A stretch of DNA of 64,000 bases from positions 6,982,849 through 7,046,848 of the forward strand of contig NZ_CP134706.1 of assembly GCF_038246755.1 (NCBI RefSeq). The letters are read 5' to 3'. Under the pieces are notes generated by a model that saw nothing but the letters and a program-made list of their open reading frames with translations, was not told the origin of the DNA and did no database searches. The translations under genes were made by a program, and so were the position numbers. Origin of the DNA: Micromonospora sp. FIMYZ51 (GTDB lineage Bacteria > Actinomycetota > Actinomycetes > Mycobacteriales > Micromonosporaceae). Of this stretch, positions 18,154-26,967 are shown piece by piece (position 1 is the first letter of the stretch; every line of letters begins with the position of its first letter).

Positions 18154-18525
18154 ATGAGCCTGACCTGTCCCAAGTGTCACGGAGAAATGCGCCAGTACGA
18201 GCGCAGCGGCGTCGTCATCGACCAGTGCGGCGAGTGCCGGGGCATCTTCCTCGACCGTGGCGAGCTGGAGAAGCTGTTCGAGGCGGAGGCCAACTGGAGC
18301 GCCCAGCAGGCCCCGCCGCCCCCACCCCAGCCCGCCGCACCGCGCGGCGGCTACCAGCCGCCGCCCGCACCCGCGCCGCACCAGCCCGGCTACGGCGCCG
18401 TGCCGCCGCCCCCACCGCCCGGCTACCCGGCCCCGGCTCCGGCGTACGGCCATCAGCACTACGGCTACCACGGCCACTACCGTCGGAAGAAGCGCAAGAG
18501 CTTCCTGGACGACATGTTCGGCTGA
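18154..18525 (+). CDS. zf-TFIIB zinc-ribbon protein
   Basis: 123 residues. CPKC (5-8) and CGEC (25-28) form a TFIIB-type zinc ribbon, followed by IFLDRGELEKLF, the invariant motif of this bacterial family. A Pro/Tyr/Gly-rich disordered linker leads to a His/Tyr-rich segment and a basic tail ending in KSFLDDMFG, a conserved C-terminal pattern. The cellular role is unknown. It lies 22 bp after the phosphoribosyltransferase gene. Confidence 0.88.
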   Translation: MSLTCPKCHGEMRQYERSGVVIDQCGECRGIFLDRGELEKLFEAEANWSAQQAPPPPPQPAAPRGGYQPPPAPAPHQPGYGAVPPPPPPGYPAPAPAYGHQHYGYHGHYRRKKRKSFLDDMFG

Positions 18526-18656
18526 GCCTGGACAGCCGGCACCCCAGCTGACACGTCCCCCGGTGACCGGGCCGCCACCCTGGCCGGCCCGGTCACCCGG
18601 CCCCACCGCCGTGCGTGGCCCGAGCCGACCGGCCCCAGATGTGGGACGCTGCCGGT

Positions 18657-19009
18657 ATGGGGTCCCGAGGTTCGCACATCGCCCTGGCCAACGCCTACCA
18701 CGGCGTCACCGAGGCGGTCGCCGACCTCGACGACGCCGACCTGCAACGGATCACCCGGTGCCACGGCTGGCTCGTCGCCGACCTGCTCTTCCACCTGGTC
18801 TGCGACGCGCAGCGGGCGCTCGTCGCACTGGCCAGCCCCGCCGACGCACCGGCTACCGTGGACGCGGTCAGCTCGGTGTGGCACCCCGCCGACCGCCCTA
18901 TTGGGACGACCACGAGTACCTCCTCAAGGCCACCGGGTCTCACGCACTCAGCGACCTGGAACGCCGGCAACTCGGCCACCTGACCGACCGCTTCCCGGTG
19001 CTCGGCTGA
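18657..19009 (+). pseudogene. Decayed maleylpyruvate-isomerase/DinB-like gene
   Basis: The ATG at 18657 opens a typical mycothiol-dependent maleylpyruvate isomerase N-terminal domain (ANAYHGVTEAVADLDD, CHGWLVADLLFHLVCDAQRA). After about residue 80 the frame becomes nonsense. The family's C-terminal end (YWDDHEYLLKATG to TDRFPVLG) follows in another frame and stops at 19007-19009. Intact relatives are about 200 residues, so roughly 90 residues are missing at a junction near 18885-18903, with a frameshift. It is a remnant carrying an internal deletion, next to the homing endonuclease gene. Confidence 0.75.
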
Positions 19010-19955
19010 GGACTCGCTGAGGCTTAGCGCATGCCGTATTGGCGAGAATCTCCTGAGCGATCGCCGCTTTGCGCGGCAGGGCGACACTTGCGCCGACGTA
19101 GAGCAAGGAGACTATTTTCTCAGCCGGATTGCACGTCGTCCCTACTGTATAAATTGTCTTGTGGGAACGTACCGTGAGGTTGCGAATCTCGTGATCCTTG
19201 AGAAAGTCCACGAAGGAAGAAAGTAAGCGCCGACTCCCCACGAGCCTGAACTGGGGAAACTTCAAGCTGCTCGACCTGCTTCTCGGGTACAAACCAAGCG
19301 ACCCATCCCCATCGACTACTCCACGCCAGAAATCTCGGGAGGCACACAATTGATTATCGATCTCACCTTGGTACCTGCCGAGCGTAATCACGCGCTCCGC
19401 TAGTTGCTAAGAGCGCACCGAGAATTGGCATGATCCGTGGGTCGGACTTGGCGCCGAGATGCTGCTAGTTGATCCAAGGAAGGACCACAGCGAACGCAAA
19501 TGATCACTATCTTTCACTGCCAGCCCGACGGATATCTGCGGTAGATGACCAGCACGGTAGGCTACGCAGCCGTCCGCAAAGAGGAAACCAAGCCAGTAAC
19601 TCGCCTCGGGTGTCAAGTCATCGAATGCGTCATGGTTCAACGTGTGCACCGTTTTTCGCAGGGTTACTCCCCGACGCAGCAACAATCCACGCATGCCCGG
19701 TTCCGTGAAGCCGAATCTCCTCGCCAACTCCGCAAGAGGCAGCCCTTGCAGATACAACCGGACGGCTTCGGCGCGTTGCGGCTCGGCCAGCTTAGCCCTC
19801 GTTCGAGCCGGGATCCCGCGTCTACGAAGGAGCCCTCGGATCGCCTGCCTGGTTACGCCGTATGACGTTGCGATCGCTGTGAGGCTTTCGCCACCAGCCG
19901 CACGATGAACCGCCGCTATCTGGTCCGGCGACAACCGGTTTTCGAATCGGCTCAC
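18948..19955 (-). pseudogene. Free-standing LAGLIDADG homing endonuclease, amber-interrupted
   Basis: One reading frame of 336 codons broken only by TAG at 19407-19409 (codon 183). The GTG start overlaps the dnaB stop by 4 bp (GTGA). Two helix-turn-helix units (about residues 8-47 and 57-96; LTAIATSYGVTRQAIRGLL is the clearer) precede the first LAGLIDADG motif LGFLFADG (122-129). The second, RGVVDGDGS, lies at about 211-219, and both acidic residues are kept. Beyond about 19030 the frame runs on antisense to the isomerase remnant, so the true end is unclear. Base composition is AT-richer than the flanks, a sign of transfer. It is called a pseudogene because of the stop; readthrough or reinitiation at GTG 19391 cannot be excluded. 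Confidence 0.75.
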
Positions 19956-22489
19956 ACGATTGCCATGTCCACGAATCTCGACAGGTGTAGCTGGGCTGCC
20001 ACGGTCACCGTATCGGTCGGACCATTCCTGTGTTTGGCGATTATAAAATCCGCTTCCCCGGCCCGCGGCGACTCTTTGTCATAATAGTCGTCACGGTGCA
20101 GAAGGATGACAACGTCGGCATCCTGTTCTATAGACCCCGATTCGCGCAGATCGGACAATTGGGGGCGTTTGTCGGTACGCTGCTCGGGGCCACGATTCAG
20201 CTGACTTACCGCGATGACCGGGCACTCGACCTCCTTGGCCAGCAGTTTGAGGCCCCGGGACAGGTCCGCGACCTCCTGCTGCCGGCTCTCGGTGCGCTTC
20301 GGCGAGGTCATCAGCTGGAGGTAGTCGACCACGATCAATTTGAGGTCGTGCCGCTGCTTGAGCCGGCGGGCCTTGGCCCGGATCTCCATCAGGTTCATGC
20401 TCGGCGTGTCATCGACGAAGAGCGGGGCCTCGCTGATCTCGCCCATGCACCGGGCGAGCTTGGTCCAGTCGTCGTCGGAGAGCTGCCCGCTGCGCAGCAC
20501 GTGCAGGGGCACCCGCGCCTCGGCGGAGAGCAACCGCATGACGATCTCGACCTTGCTCATCTCCAGCGAGAAGATCGCCGCCGCCTGGTTCGCTCTGATA
20601 GCGGCGTTGCGCGCGAAATCCATGCTCGCGGTGCTGTTGTGAGTCGGGATCATCGACCGACCGGCCAGGTACAGGTGGTCCTCGTTGTCGACGGTCACGC
20701 AGCGGACCGGGACGCTCGGTACCGGACGAACATCAACGATGTACCGGCTGCCGGTCCGGGCGCTGCTGTCACCGCGCCGACGCGCCAGGTGCACCTCACG
20801 CTTCCGCGACAGGCCGAACACCTCGTCCGTTGTCGTGAAGTTCAGGGTGTATGCGATGGAGGACTCGCAGGTTCGGCCCTGCACAACCTTCCGGGTTACC
20901 GAACAGCGATATCCCAGGCTGACAACCAGCTCGTAGACGTCGTCTGCCAGCCGCAGCGCCGTCGTGGTGAACTGCACGTCGCCCGACGCGCCGACGGTGC
21001 CGTCGGTGTCCAGCAGTCCAGCGAGAAGTGCGCGGCGCTGTCGCTCACTGGCGCGAAGGTACTGGCGGGGAATGTGCTTGTTGTTCAGCACTCCGGCTGA
21101 CCGCAGTAGCTCCGCGTCGGCGGTCGTTATCCGGCTTCCCGCACTGTGCCCGTCCGCGAGCCACGCACCCAGGGTGTACGGCGCGACCGGAAGGAGCCGT
21201 TCCGGCAACTGGATGGGCTTGGCGTTCACCACGGCGTGGTTCAGTCGGCGGTCAGTGCTCTGCGTCCTGAGCGTGGCCATGATCTGCTCAGTGGTCACCA
21301 CCTGGGACTGCCGTGCAGCCACTATGGCTGCGTCCCAACCCGCTACTCGGTTCAGCAGCGCGCCATACCGGTCGCGCACCGGGTGGACGCGGGGAGCAGG
21401 GGTGGTTACCGCTGTCCGGTACCCCCGGACAGCGGTGACCATGTCGCCGGCAGCCGGACCAGCCGCAAGGCGACGCAGTTGATGCCCGGCTTCCGGTGAC
21501 CGGTTGAAGGTGCGGGGGGCTGCGGCAACACCCCGCCGCATGGCCCTGGTTGTCGTCTTCCACAGGTGCTCGGCATCAGCGACGATTGTCGACCCGTCAG
21601 AGAACTCAACTTCATAGCAGGGGCGGTCATAGCGTGTCTCGAAGGCATCGGTGACGGTCGTGGGCAGGCCATCAGCGCCGAGAAGCTGATCGCCCACCTG
21701 CACGTCACCCATGGTGGTCCAGCCGGTCGGGGTCGGCAGCGGTGTGTCGAGCGCCAGCGCCTTGCCGAGGCCAGGCCGCCCCGCCACGATGATCAACTGA
21801 CCGGCGTGCAGGCCGTTGAGCAGGCGGTCCAGGTCGGTGAAGCCGGTCGGTACGCCGGTCATCACGCCGCCCTGGGCACCGACCGCCTCGATCTCGTCGA
21901 GGGTCGGTTGGAGCATGTCGGCGAGGACGGCGAAGTCCTCGCTGACCCGGCGCTCGGTCACGTCGTAGACGGCCTGCTGGGCCAGGTCGACGATGTCGTC
22001 GACGTCGCGGCTGCCTCCGCCGCCCCCGGTGCCGTAGCCGAGCTGCACGATCCGGGTGCCGGCCTCGACCAGCCGCCGCAGCACGGCCCGCTCGCTGACG
22101 ATGCGCGCGTAGTAGGCCGCGTTAGCGGCGGTCGGCACGCTCGCGATAAGCGTGTGCAGGTAGGGCGCGCCGCCGATCCGGGCCAGGTCGCCGGAGTCCG
22201 CCAGGGCTGCCGCGACGGTGATCGCGTCGGCTGGTTCACCCCGGCCGTAGATCTCCAGGATGGTGTCGAAGATGGTGGCGTGCACCGGCCGGTAGAAGTC
22301 GTTGGTCTTGAGGATCTCGACGACGTCGGCGATGGCGTCTTTGGACAGCAGCATGCCCCCGAGGACGCACTGCTCGGCGGCGACGTCCTGGGGTGGCGTC
22401 TTGTCGAACTGGCCATCGCGGGGTGGCGGGCCGGAGGGTGGTCCACCGCCAGGGAACGACTCCGTCCGCATGTCGTCGGTGACCGACAC
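19952..22489 (-). CDS. dnaB: Replicative DNA helicase DnaB with intein
   Basis: 845-residue precursor; about 470 residues after removal of the 375-residue intein. The GTG at 22489 has GGAGG-type pairing just upstream. DnaB unwinds DNA at the fork. The N-terminal domain starts with PPQDVAAEQCVLGGMLL; the RecA-like domain has Walker A PGLGK/STAS split by the intein, then LKLIVVDYLQLM (Walker B) and VIAVSQLNRGPEQR. A proline/glycine-rich N-terminal extension is present. As the intein interrupts the ATP-binding loop, the helicase should be inactive until splicing. The upstream region carries a DnaA box. Confidence 0.96.
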   Translation of the reverse strand: MSVTDDMRTESFPGGGPPSGPPPRDGQFDKTPPQDVAAEQCVLGGMLLSKDAIADVVEILKTNDFYRPVHATIFDTILEIYGRGEPADAITVAAALADSGDLARIGGAPYLHTLIASVPTAANAAYYARIVSERAVLRRLVEAGTRIVQLGYGTGGGGGSRDVDDIVDLAQQAVYDVTERRVSEDFAVLADMLQPTLDEIEAVGAQGGVMTGVPTGFTDLDRLLNGLHAGQLIIVAGRPGLGKALALDTPLPTPTGWTTMGDVQVGDQLLGADGLPTTVTDAFETRYDRPCYEVEFSDGSTIVADAEHLWKTTTRAMRRGVAAAPRTFNRSPEAGHQLRRLAAGPAAGDMVTAVRGYRTAVTTPAPRVHPVRDRYGALLNRVAGWDAAIVAARQSQVVTTEQIMATLRTQSTDRRLNHAVVNAKPIQLPERLLPVAPYTLGAWLADGHSAGSRITTADAELLRSAGVLNNKHIPRQYLRASERQRRALLAGLLDTDGTVGASGDVQFTTTALRLADDVYELVVSLGYRCSVTRKVVQGRTCESSIAYTLNFTTTDEVFGLSRKREVHLARRRGDSSARTGSRYIVDVRPVPSVPVRCVTVDNEDHLYLAGRSMIPTHNSTASMDFARNAAIRANQAAAIFSLEMSKVEIVMRLLSAEARVPLHVLRSGQLSDDDWTKLARCMGEISEAPLFVDDTPSMNLMEIRAKARRLKQRHDLKLIVVDYLQLMTSPKRTESRQQEVADLSRGLKLLAKEVECPVIAVSQLNRGPEQRTDKRPQLSDLRESGSIEQDADVVILLHRDDYYDKESPRAGEADFIIAKHRNGPTDTVTVAAQLHLSRFVDMAIV
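20636..21760 (-). mobile_element. DnaB intein, class 3-like, with LAGLIDADG domain
   Basis: 375 residues inserted between Lys and Ser of the P-loop (GK/S). The first residue is Ala, not Cys or Ser. Trp67 in AEHLW (block B), Cys354 in PVRCVTV (block F) and Thr373 in THN (block G) form the Trp-Cys-Thr set of class 3 inteins, which splice through a block F branched thioester. The C-terminal end is THN followed by Ser. Endonuclease motifs LGAWLADG (197-204) and LLAGLLDTDG (245-254) keep their acidic residues, so homing may still be possible. Boundaries come from the uninterrupted DnaB family sequence. Confidence 0.9.
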
Positions 22490-22881
22490 TCGGGCCCCCC
22501 TCCACTGCGTCGGATCGGTTCCAGGCTTATCGCCCGGGTGCGACAACGTCGACCGTCCGCGTCGATCGGGGGCCATCGGGCGGCCGGTCGGGGGCTAACC
22601 ATACGGAACCCGAGGTCAGCCACTCAACCAGGGCGGTGGACGAGCCTCGGGACAACCTGTGGATGCCGGTGGGTGAAGGTGTGTGCAGGCTGTGCACAGG
22701 ATGTGGATAACCGATGGGGAATCTGGCCCCTCACGTCGCTGACCTGGGCAGGTACTATCCCCATGCTGTGGACGTAACTTTCGAGTAGGGCTTTGTCCTG
22801 ATAGTCCCGTAGGATCTGTGCTCTACGGCTACACCTGGACAGCGGATTGCGCTTTCGGTTGAGAAGGGTCACGCTCCGGCC
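22490..22881. other. dnaB upstream region with DnaA box
   Basis: 392 bp between divergent dnaB and the membrane protein gene. It contains the dnaB ribosome binding site, a perfect DnaA box at 22701-22709 (TTATCCACA on the minus strand) and a weaker one near 22659 (TGTGGATGC). An 82-codon minus-strand frame (22624-22872) has no support. Confidence 0.7.
22701..22709 (-). promoter_or_regulatory. DnaA box upstream of dnaB
   Basis: TGTGGATAA on the plus strand is the complement of the perfect box TTATCCACA. It lies 212 bp upstream of the dnaB start and could couple dnaB expression to DnaA. Confidence 0.55.
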
Positions 22882-24636
22882 GTGAGTTACCGGGACTGGG
22901 CACGCGGGGAGGATGGCCCGCTCGAACGACGGTGGGCCGATCCCGTCGACCAGTCCCCGGCCGAGCGTTACGAGTCATCCGCCGAGCGATACCGCACCCC
23001 GAGCCGGCGCCGCGCCATCGAGCGTGGTCAGGATGAGCCGGAGGAGTCGTACCTGCCGCGCTGGGCGTTGGAGTCGGGCGTACGCAGTGTCGACGGTGGC
23101 GGCCGGCACGCCGCCCCGGACGACGACGATGACGACGACGACGCGGACCGACGGCGTTACGCAGGCAGTTGGCGCTCCACCGAGAGCGGCCGAGGCCGGC
23201 GGGACGCCGACATCGAGAGCCCCCGCAGCCGTTGGGCGGCCGACACCGAGACCGGCCGGAGCCGGCGGACGGCCGAGCCGAGTTGGCGCGATTCCGCTGC
23301 CGAGCCGGTGTCCGACCACACCCGGGAGTGGACCTTCGACCGCCCGTCGGAAGAGGGGTACGTCGGTAGCCGCCGGGCCGAGGAGGACGATCCGGTCTCC
23401 GGGGTGGCGCCCCGGAGCCGTCCCCGTCGGGCGCAGTCGCGCCGCCGCCAGGTGACCTGGTCGACGCTTGAAGATGAGGCGCAGCAGGCGGCTGACGCGG
23501 AGCCGGCCGCCGAGTCGCCCACGCGGCGCCGTAGACGGGCGGTCGAGCCGGCCGCCGAGCCGGCGGTGGACCCGTGGGAACGGGCGGCGGAGCCCTGGGA
23601 ACGGGCGGCAGAGCCACGCAGCCGCGCAGCGCGGCCGGAGAGCCAGCCGGCGGTGGACCCGTGGGATGCTTCTGGCCTGCACGCCTGGCAGCAACCCGCA
23701 GGGGTCGACCGCCGCGCCGATGCGGAACCCACCGATCCCTGGGACGCCGACAGCACCAGCCAGTGGTTGCGGGCGGCCGACACGGACCAGTGGCTGGAGC
23801 CTGATCGGACGGGTCAGTGGCGGCAACCCGACGCGGACGCCACCGGCCAGTGGGAGCGCGATGCCGACGCCACCGGCCAGTGGGAGCGCGACGCCGAGGC
23901 GGCCGGGCAGCGCCGGCAGCCGGAGTCCTACCGGCGGTCCGGCCCGGACCGGTGGGATCGTACGGAGCCGCCGCGGTCGAGTGCGACGTCCGGCGCGGGA
24001 CAGTGGTCCTGGGCGGAGTCGGCCGAACCGGAACCGGCGCGGGAGGGTTTCTGGCCGGGTACCCGGCTGGCCGGGGACGATCCACGTTGGGTTGACGCGA
24101 GTGCGTCCGCACCGCGTTCGCCGGTGGTCGGTTACACCGCGCCGCGTCCGCGCGCGGCACCACGGCGGCGGGCCGCGCCGGCTCCGCCGGTCCGGCCGGT
24201 CGGCATTGCGGCCGTACGGCGGGGAATCGAGGCGGTCGGTACCGGCAGTTGGAACCGTCGCCTGGAGGACGACCTGCTCGACCCGGATCCGGGTGGTCCG
24301 TGGCTGCCGCTGCTCTACACCGCGGCGTGCTACGTCCTGCCGGCGATGGTGATCTTCGTCTGGCTGTTGACGCTCGACGGCTCGCCCCCGGTGGGGTGTG
24401 TGACCGACATCAGTGGCGGTGGGTGCGACTCGCAACGGGCTCGGGCGTTCGGCGCGATGGTGGCGGGGATACCGCGCTTCGGGTTGGCGTTGGCGAGCAG
24501 TTTGGTGGTCGCGATGCTGCTGCGGCGAGTGGGTACCACCTGGAAGTCGACCACGATCGCGCTCGCCGCCGCGGTGGTCGGTGGCGGTCTGTCCACCGTG
24601 ATGATCAGTGCGGTGACCGGTCAGCCCATCGGCTGA
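22882..24636 (+). CDS. Large disordered protein with C-terminal membrane helices
   Basis: 584 residues, GTG start. Residues 1-440 are low-complexity and highly charged (Arg, Asp, Glu, Trp), with repeated PWERAAEP, ATGQWERDA and DPWDA-type units and an Asp run. The last 140 residues hold about three hydrophobic helices (LLYTAACYVLPAMVIFVWLL, RFGLALASSLVVAMLL, LAAAVVGGGLSTVM) and two cysteines in an outside loop (VGCVTDISGGGCDS). A lineage-specific membrane protein of unknown role, conserved in position between dnaB and rplI in related genomes as far as I recall. It ends before the bidirectional terminator at 24.7 kb. Confidence 0.7.
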   Translation: MSYRDWARGEDGPLERRWADPVDQSPAERYESSAERYRTPSRRRAIERGQDEPEESYLPRWALESGVRSVDGGGRHAAPDDDDDDDDADRRRYAGSWRSTESGRGRRDADIESPRSRWAADTETGRSRRTAEPSWRDSAAEPVSDHTREWTFDRPSEEGYVGSRRAEEDDPVSGVAPRSRPRRAQSRRRQVTWSTLEDEAQQAADAEPAAESPTRRRRRAVEPAAEPAVDPWERAAEPWERAAEPRSRAARPESQPAVDPWDASGLHAWQQPAGVDRRADAEPTDPWDADSTSQWLRAADTDQWLEPDRTGQWRQPDADATGQWERDADATGQWERDAEAAGQRRQPESYRRSGPDRWDRTEPPRSSATSGAGQWSWAESAEPEPAREGFWPGTRLAGDDPRWVDASASAPRSPVVGYTAPRPRAAPRRRAAPAPPVRPVGIAAVRRGIEAVGTGSWNRRLEDDLLDPDPGGPWLPLLYTAACYVLPAMVIFVWLLTLDGSPPVGCVTDISGGGCDSQRARAFGAMVAGIPRFGLALASSLVVAMLLRRVGTTWKSTTIALAAAVVGGGLSTVMISAVTGQPIG

Positions 24637-24722
24637 TCCGGGCCGTCGGCTCGTCGAGGCGCGGATGGCGTACCGGGCCGCCGGGTCCGTGCGCCACTAG
24701 CTGGGCCATGCCGGGACGCGAG

Positions 24723-24753
24723 CGGGCCCGCACCGATGGACGGTGCGGGCCCG
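24723..24753. terminator. 13-bp perfect hairpin between convergent genes
   Basis: CGGGCCCGCACCG (24723-24735) pairs perfectly with 24741-24753 around the loop ATGGA. It lies 22 nt beyond the rplI stop and serves both strands. There is no T-run, as often in high-GC genomes. Confidence 0.75.
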
Positions 24754-24775
24754 GTCACGAGCGGTCGGCGGGGTC

Positions 24776-25222
24776 TCAGCCCTGCACGACGTTGAGGTTG
24801 AAGGTGGCGGTCACCTCGGGGTGCAGCTTGATCCGCACCGGGTGCGAGCCGACGGACTTGATGTGTCCGCCCAGCTCCAGCCGGCGCCGGTCCAGCGAAG
24901 GACCACCGGCGGCCTTGACGGCGTCGACGATCTCGGCCGAGGTGACCGAGCCGAAGAGCCGACCGCCGTCGCCGGCGCGAGCCTTCAGGTTCACCTTGAG
25001 GCCCTCGAGCTGGCCCTTCACCTCGTTGGCGTGGTCGAGGTCGCGGATCTCCCGGGCCGAGCGGGCCCGCTTGATGAGCGTGACCTGCTTTTCCGCGCCC
25101 TTGGTCCAGGCGATCGCGAAGCCCTGCGGGAGCAGGTAGTTACGGCCGTAGCCGTTCTTGACCTCCACGATGTCGCCCGGGGCACCGAGCCCGGACACCT
25201 CCTGAGTCAGGATGATCTTCAT
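24776..25222 (-). CDS. rplI: 50S ribosomal protein bL9
   Basis: 148 residues, normal bL9 length. [34 protein letters not shown] is the N-terminal 23S rRNA-binding signature in part; a long connecting helix and C-terminal domain follow. AGGAG precedes the ATG. It is the last gene of rpsF-ssb-rpsR-rplI. Confidence 0.97.
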   Translation of the reverse strand: MKIILTQEVSGLGAPGDIVEVKNGYGRNYLLPQGFAIAWTKGAEKQVTLIKRARSAREIRDLDHANEVKGQLEGLKVNLKARAGDGGRLFGSVTSAEIVDAVKAAGGPSLDRRRLELGGHIKSVGSHPVRIKLHPEVTATFNLNVVQG

Positions 25223-25236
25223 GTCGGTGTCTCCTG

Positions 25237-25476
25237 TCAGCGGGCCGTCGCGGTGTACGGCAGGAGCGCCATCTCACGGGCGTTCTTGACCGCACGGGCG
25301 ATCTGCCGCTGCTGCTGCGAGGTGACGCCGGTCACCCGCCGAGCGCGGATCTTGCCGCGGTCGGAGATGAACTTGCGCAGCAGCGCGGTGTCCTTGTAAT
25401 CAATGTAGGTGATCCCGTCCTTGTCGAGCGGGTTCACCTTCTTCTTCGGCTTGCGCAGTGCCGCAGCCTTCGCCAT
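25237..25476 (-). CDS. rpsR: 30S ribosomal protein bS18
   Basis: 79 residues from ATG 25476, which has AGGAG upstream. [18 protein letters not shown] and the [19 protein letters not shown] block are diagnostic. bS18 pairs with bS6 on the 30S platform. No Cys-Cys zinc pair is present, so this is the zinc-independent (C-) form; actinobacteria often keep both forms. Confidence 0.96.
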   Translation of the reverse strand: MAKAAALRKPKKKVNPLDKDGITYIDYKDTALLRKFISDRGKIRARRVTGVTSQQQRQIARAVKNAREMALLPYTATAR

Positions 25477-25517
25477 TGCTCTTGCTCCTGGTTTACGATC
25501 ACGGGCGCTCGGCGCCA

Positions 25518-26030
25518 TTAGAACGGTGGCTCCTCATCGAAGTTGCCGCCACCCGAACGGGAGGGGGCTGGTGCAGCCGAAGCCCAGGGGTCGTCGAAGT
25601 TGCCTCCGCCGCCGCCCTGACCACCACCACCGCCGCTACCGAAGCCGCCGCCACCGCCGCCGGAGCGGGACATCTTCTGCACCTTCGCCGTGGCGTAGCG
25701 CAGCGACGGGCCGATCTCGTCGACCTCCAGCTCGATGACGGTGCGCTTCTCACCCTCGCGCGTCTCGTAGGACCGCTGACGCAGCCGGCCCGACACGATC
25801 ACGCGGGCACCGCGTTGGAGCGACTCCGCCACGTGCTCTGCGGCCTGCCGCCAGACGGTGCACGAGAGGAACAACGGCTCGCCGTCCTTCCACTCGCCGG
25901 AGGCCCGGTCCATGAACCGGGGCGTCGAGGCGACCCGGAACTTGGCGACGGCTGCCCCGGAGGGGGTGAACCGCAACTCGGGGTCATCGGTCAGGTTGCC
26001 GATGACCGTGATGGTGGTGTCTCCTGCCAT
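25518..26030 (-). CDS. ssb: Single-stranded DNA-binding protein
   Basis: 170 residues; ATG 26030 is chosen because GAGGAG lies 7 nt upstream. OB-fold residues 1-110 ([24 protein letters not shown]-like VAKFRVAST), a Gly-rich linker, and the acidic tip NFDEEPPF that recruits replication and repair proteins. It coats single-stranded DNA at forks and lies between rpsF and rpsR as usual. Confidence 0.96.
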   Translation of the reverse strand: MAGDTTITVIGNLTDDPELRFTPSGAAVAKFRVASTPRFMDRASGEWKDGEPLFLSCTVWRQAAEHVAESLQRGARVIVSGRLRQRSYETREGEKRTVIELEVDEIGPSLRYATAKVQKMSRSGGGGGGFGSGGGGGQGGGGGNFDDPWASAAPAPSRSGGGNFDEEPPF

Positions 26031-26126
26031 GACCATCTCCTCGCGCACTCATCCGTACGTCGTACAGGTTCCCAGAACCCTCCGACAGCACCGATGAGGC
26101 TTGTCCGGGTGGGGCGGGTGGAATGC

Positions 26127-26417
26127 TTAGCGCATCTCCGGCCGGATGACCTTGGTGCGCAGCACGGACTCGTTGAGCCGGAGTTGGCGGTCCAGCTCAG
26201 CCACGGCCTCCGGCGTCGCCTGGAGGTCGACGACGGCGTAGATGCCCTCGGCCTTCTTGTTGATCTCGTACGCGAGGCGCCGGCGGCCCCACACGTCGGT
26301 CTTCTCCACCGAGCCACCCGCGGTCCTGATCACGTTCAGGTACGTGTCGAGCGACGGGGCGACGGTGCGCTCCTCGAGGCTGGGGTCGAGGATCACCATG
26401 ATCTCGTAATGACGCAA
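26127..26417 (-). CDS. rpsF: 30S ribosomal protein bS6, TTG start
   Basis: 96 residues. [18 protein letters not shown] and [18 protein letters not shown] are bS6 signatures. The start is TTG at 26417, with AGGAGG at 26428-26433 placed 10 nt upstream; no in-frame ATG or GTG fits the family N-terminus. It is the first gene of the ribosomal protein/ssb operon. Confidence 0.95.
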   Translation of the reverse strand: MRHYEIMVILDPSLEERTVAPSLDTYLNVIRTAGGSVEKTDVWGRRRLAYEINKKAEGIYAVVDLQATPEAVAELDRQLRLNESVLRTKVIRPEMR

Positions 26418-26967
26418 GACGTGCTCACCTCCTGTGGGCTAAGCGGCCACGGTCCTTCCGTGGCAGGAGGTCGTGCGTCGTGACCGTCCCGTTCCGGTGG
26501 ACCCGGTCCCGGGAGCGGACAACCGGACCAGGATACCCGGCCCGGACGATCACCAGCAGCGAGGTTGGGGGCGCAACGAATCCGGGGGCCCGGTCGACCT
26601 CGCTGTCGACCCGGACCCCCGGATGGCATGACCGCGGGGCGCCTCGTCCGCATTCCTTGGGTGGGACCTGGGGAGGAACGACCACACCGATGAGGTTGGA
26701 CCAGAGACGCCCCGCGGAGCTTTATCGCGTTGTTACCTGACGTTATCGCGGAAGCGGACGGACGATGGGGCAAATCCTGGAATTACCGACAATATTCTCG
26801 ACTGGCCCAGAGTTGTCGATCCGGAGGGTTCGACCGGCCGGCTGGAAACGTCGGGCGTACCGGGTGTCGGATCCATCGGTATCAACGACTTTGGTCGCGG
26901 GCGGTAACGCGAGCCCACCCGACGGGCCTAACCCCGGCTGTCGCCCTCGCGACGTAGGCTCGCCTGC
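26418..26967. other. rpsF leader/promoter region with hairpins
   Basis: 550 bp between divergent rpsF and nfo. On the rpsF strand there is a strong imperfect hairpin (26582-26622) and a small perfect hairpin next to the ribosome binding site (CCACGG 26447-26452 with 26458-26463). Ribosomal operons led by rpsF are often autoregulated by a bS6:bS18 leader RNA, so a leader is possible, but the known motif was not confirmed. The 26700-26900 part is AT-richer and probably holds the promoters. Confidence 0.5.

Noticed and set aside
22624..22872. 82-codon minus-strand frame upstream of dnaB
   Set aside because: Low support and overlaps the divergent promoter region with the DnaA box.
26393..26773. 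126-codon frame over the rpsF leader
   Set aside because: Pro/Arg-rich translation of GC-rich leader DNA; overlaps the rpsF start.
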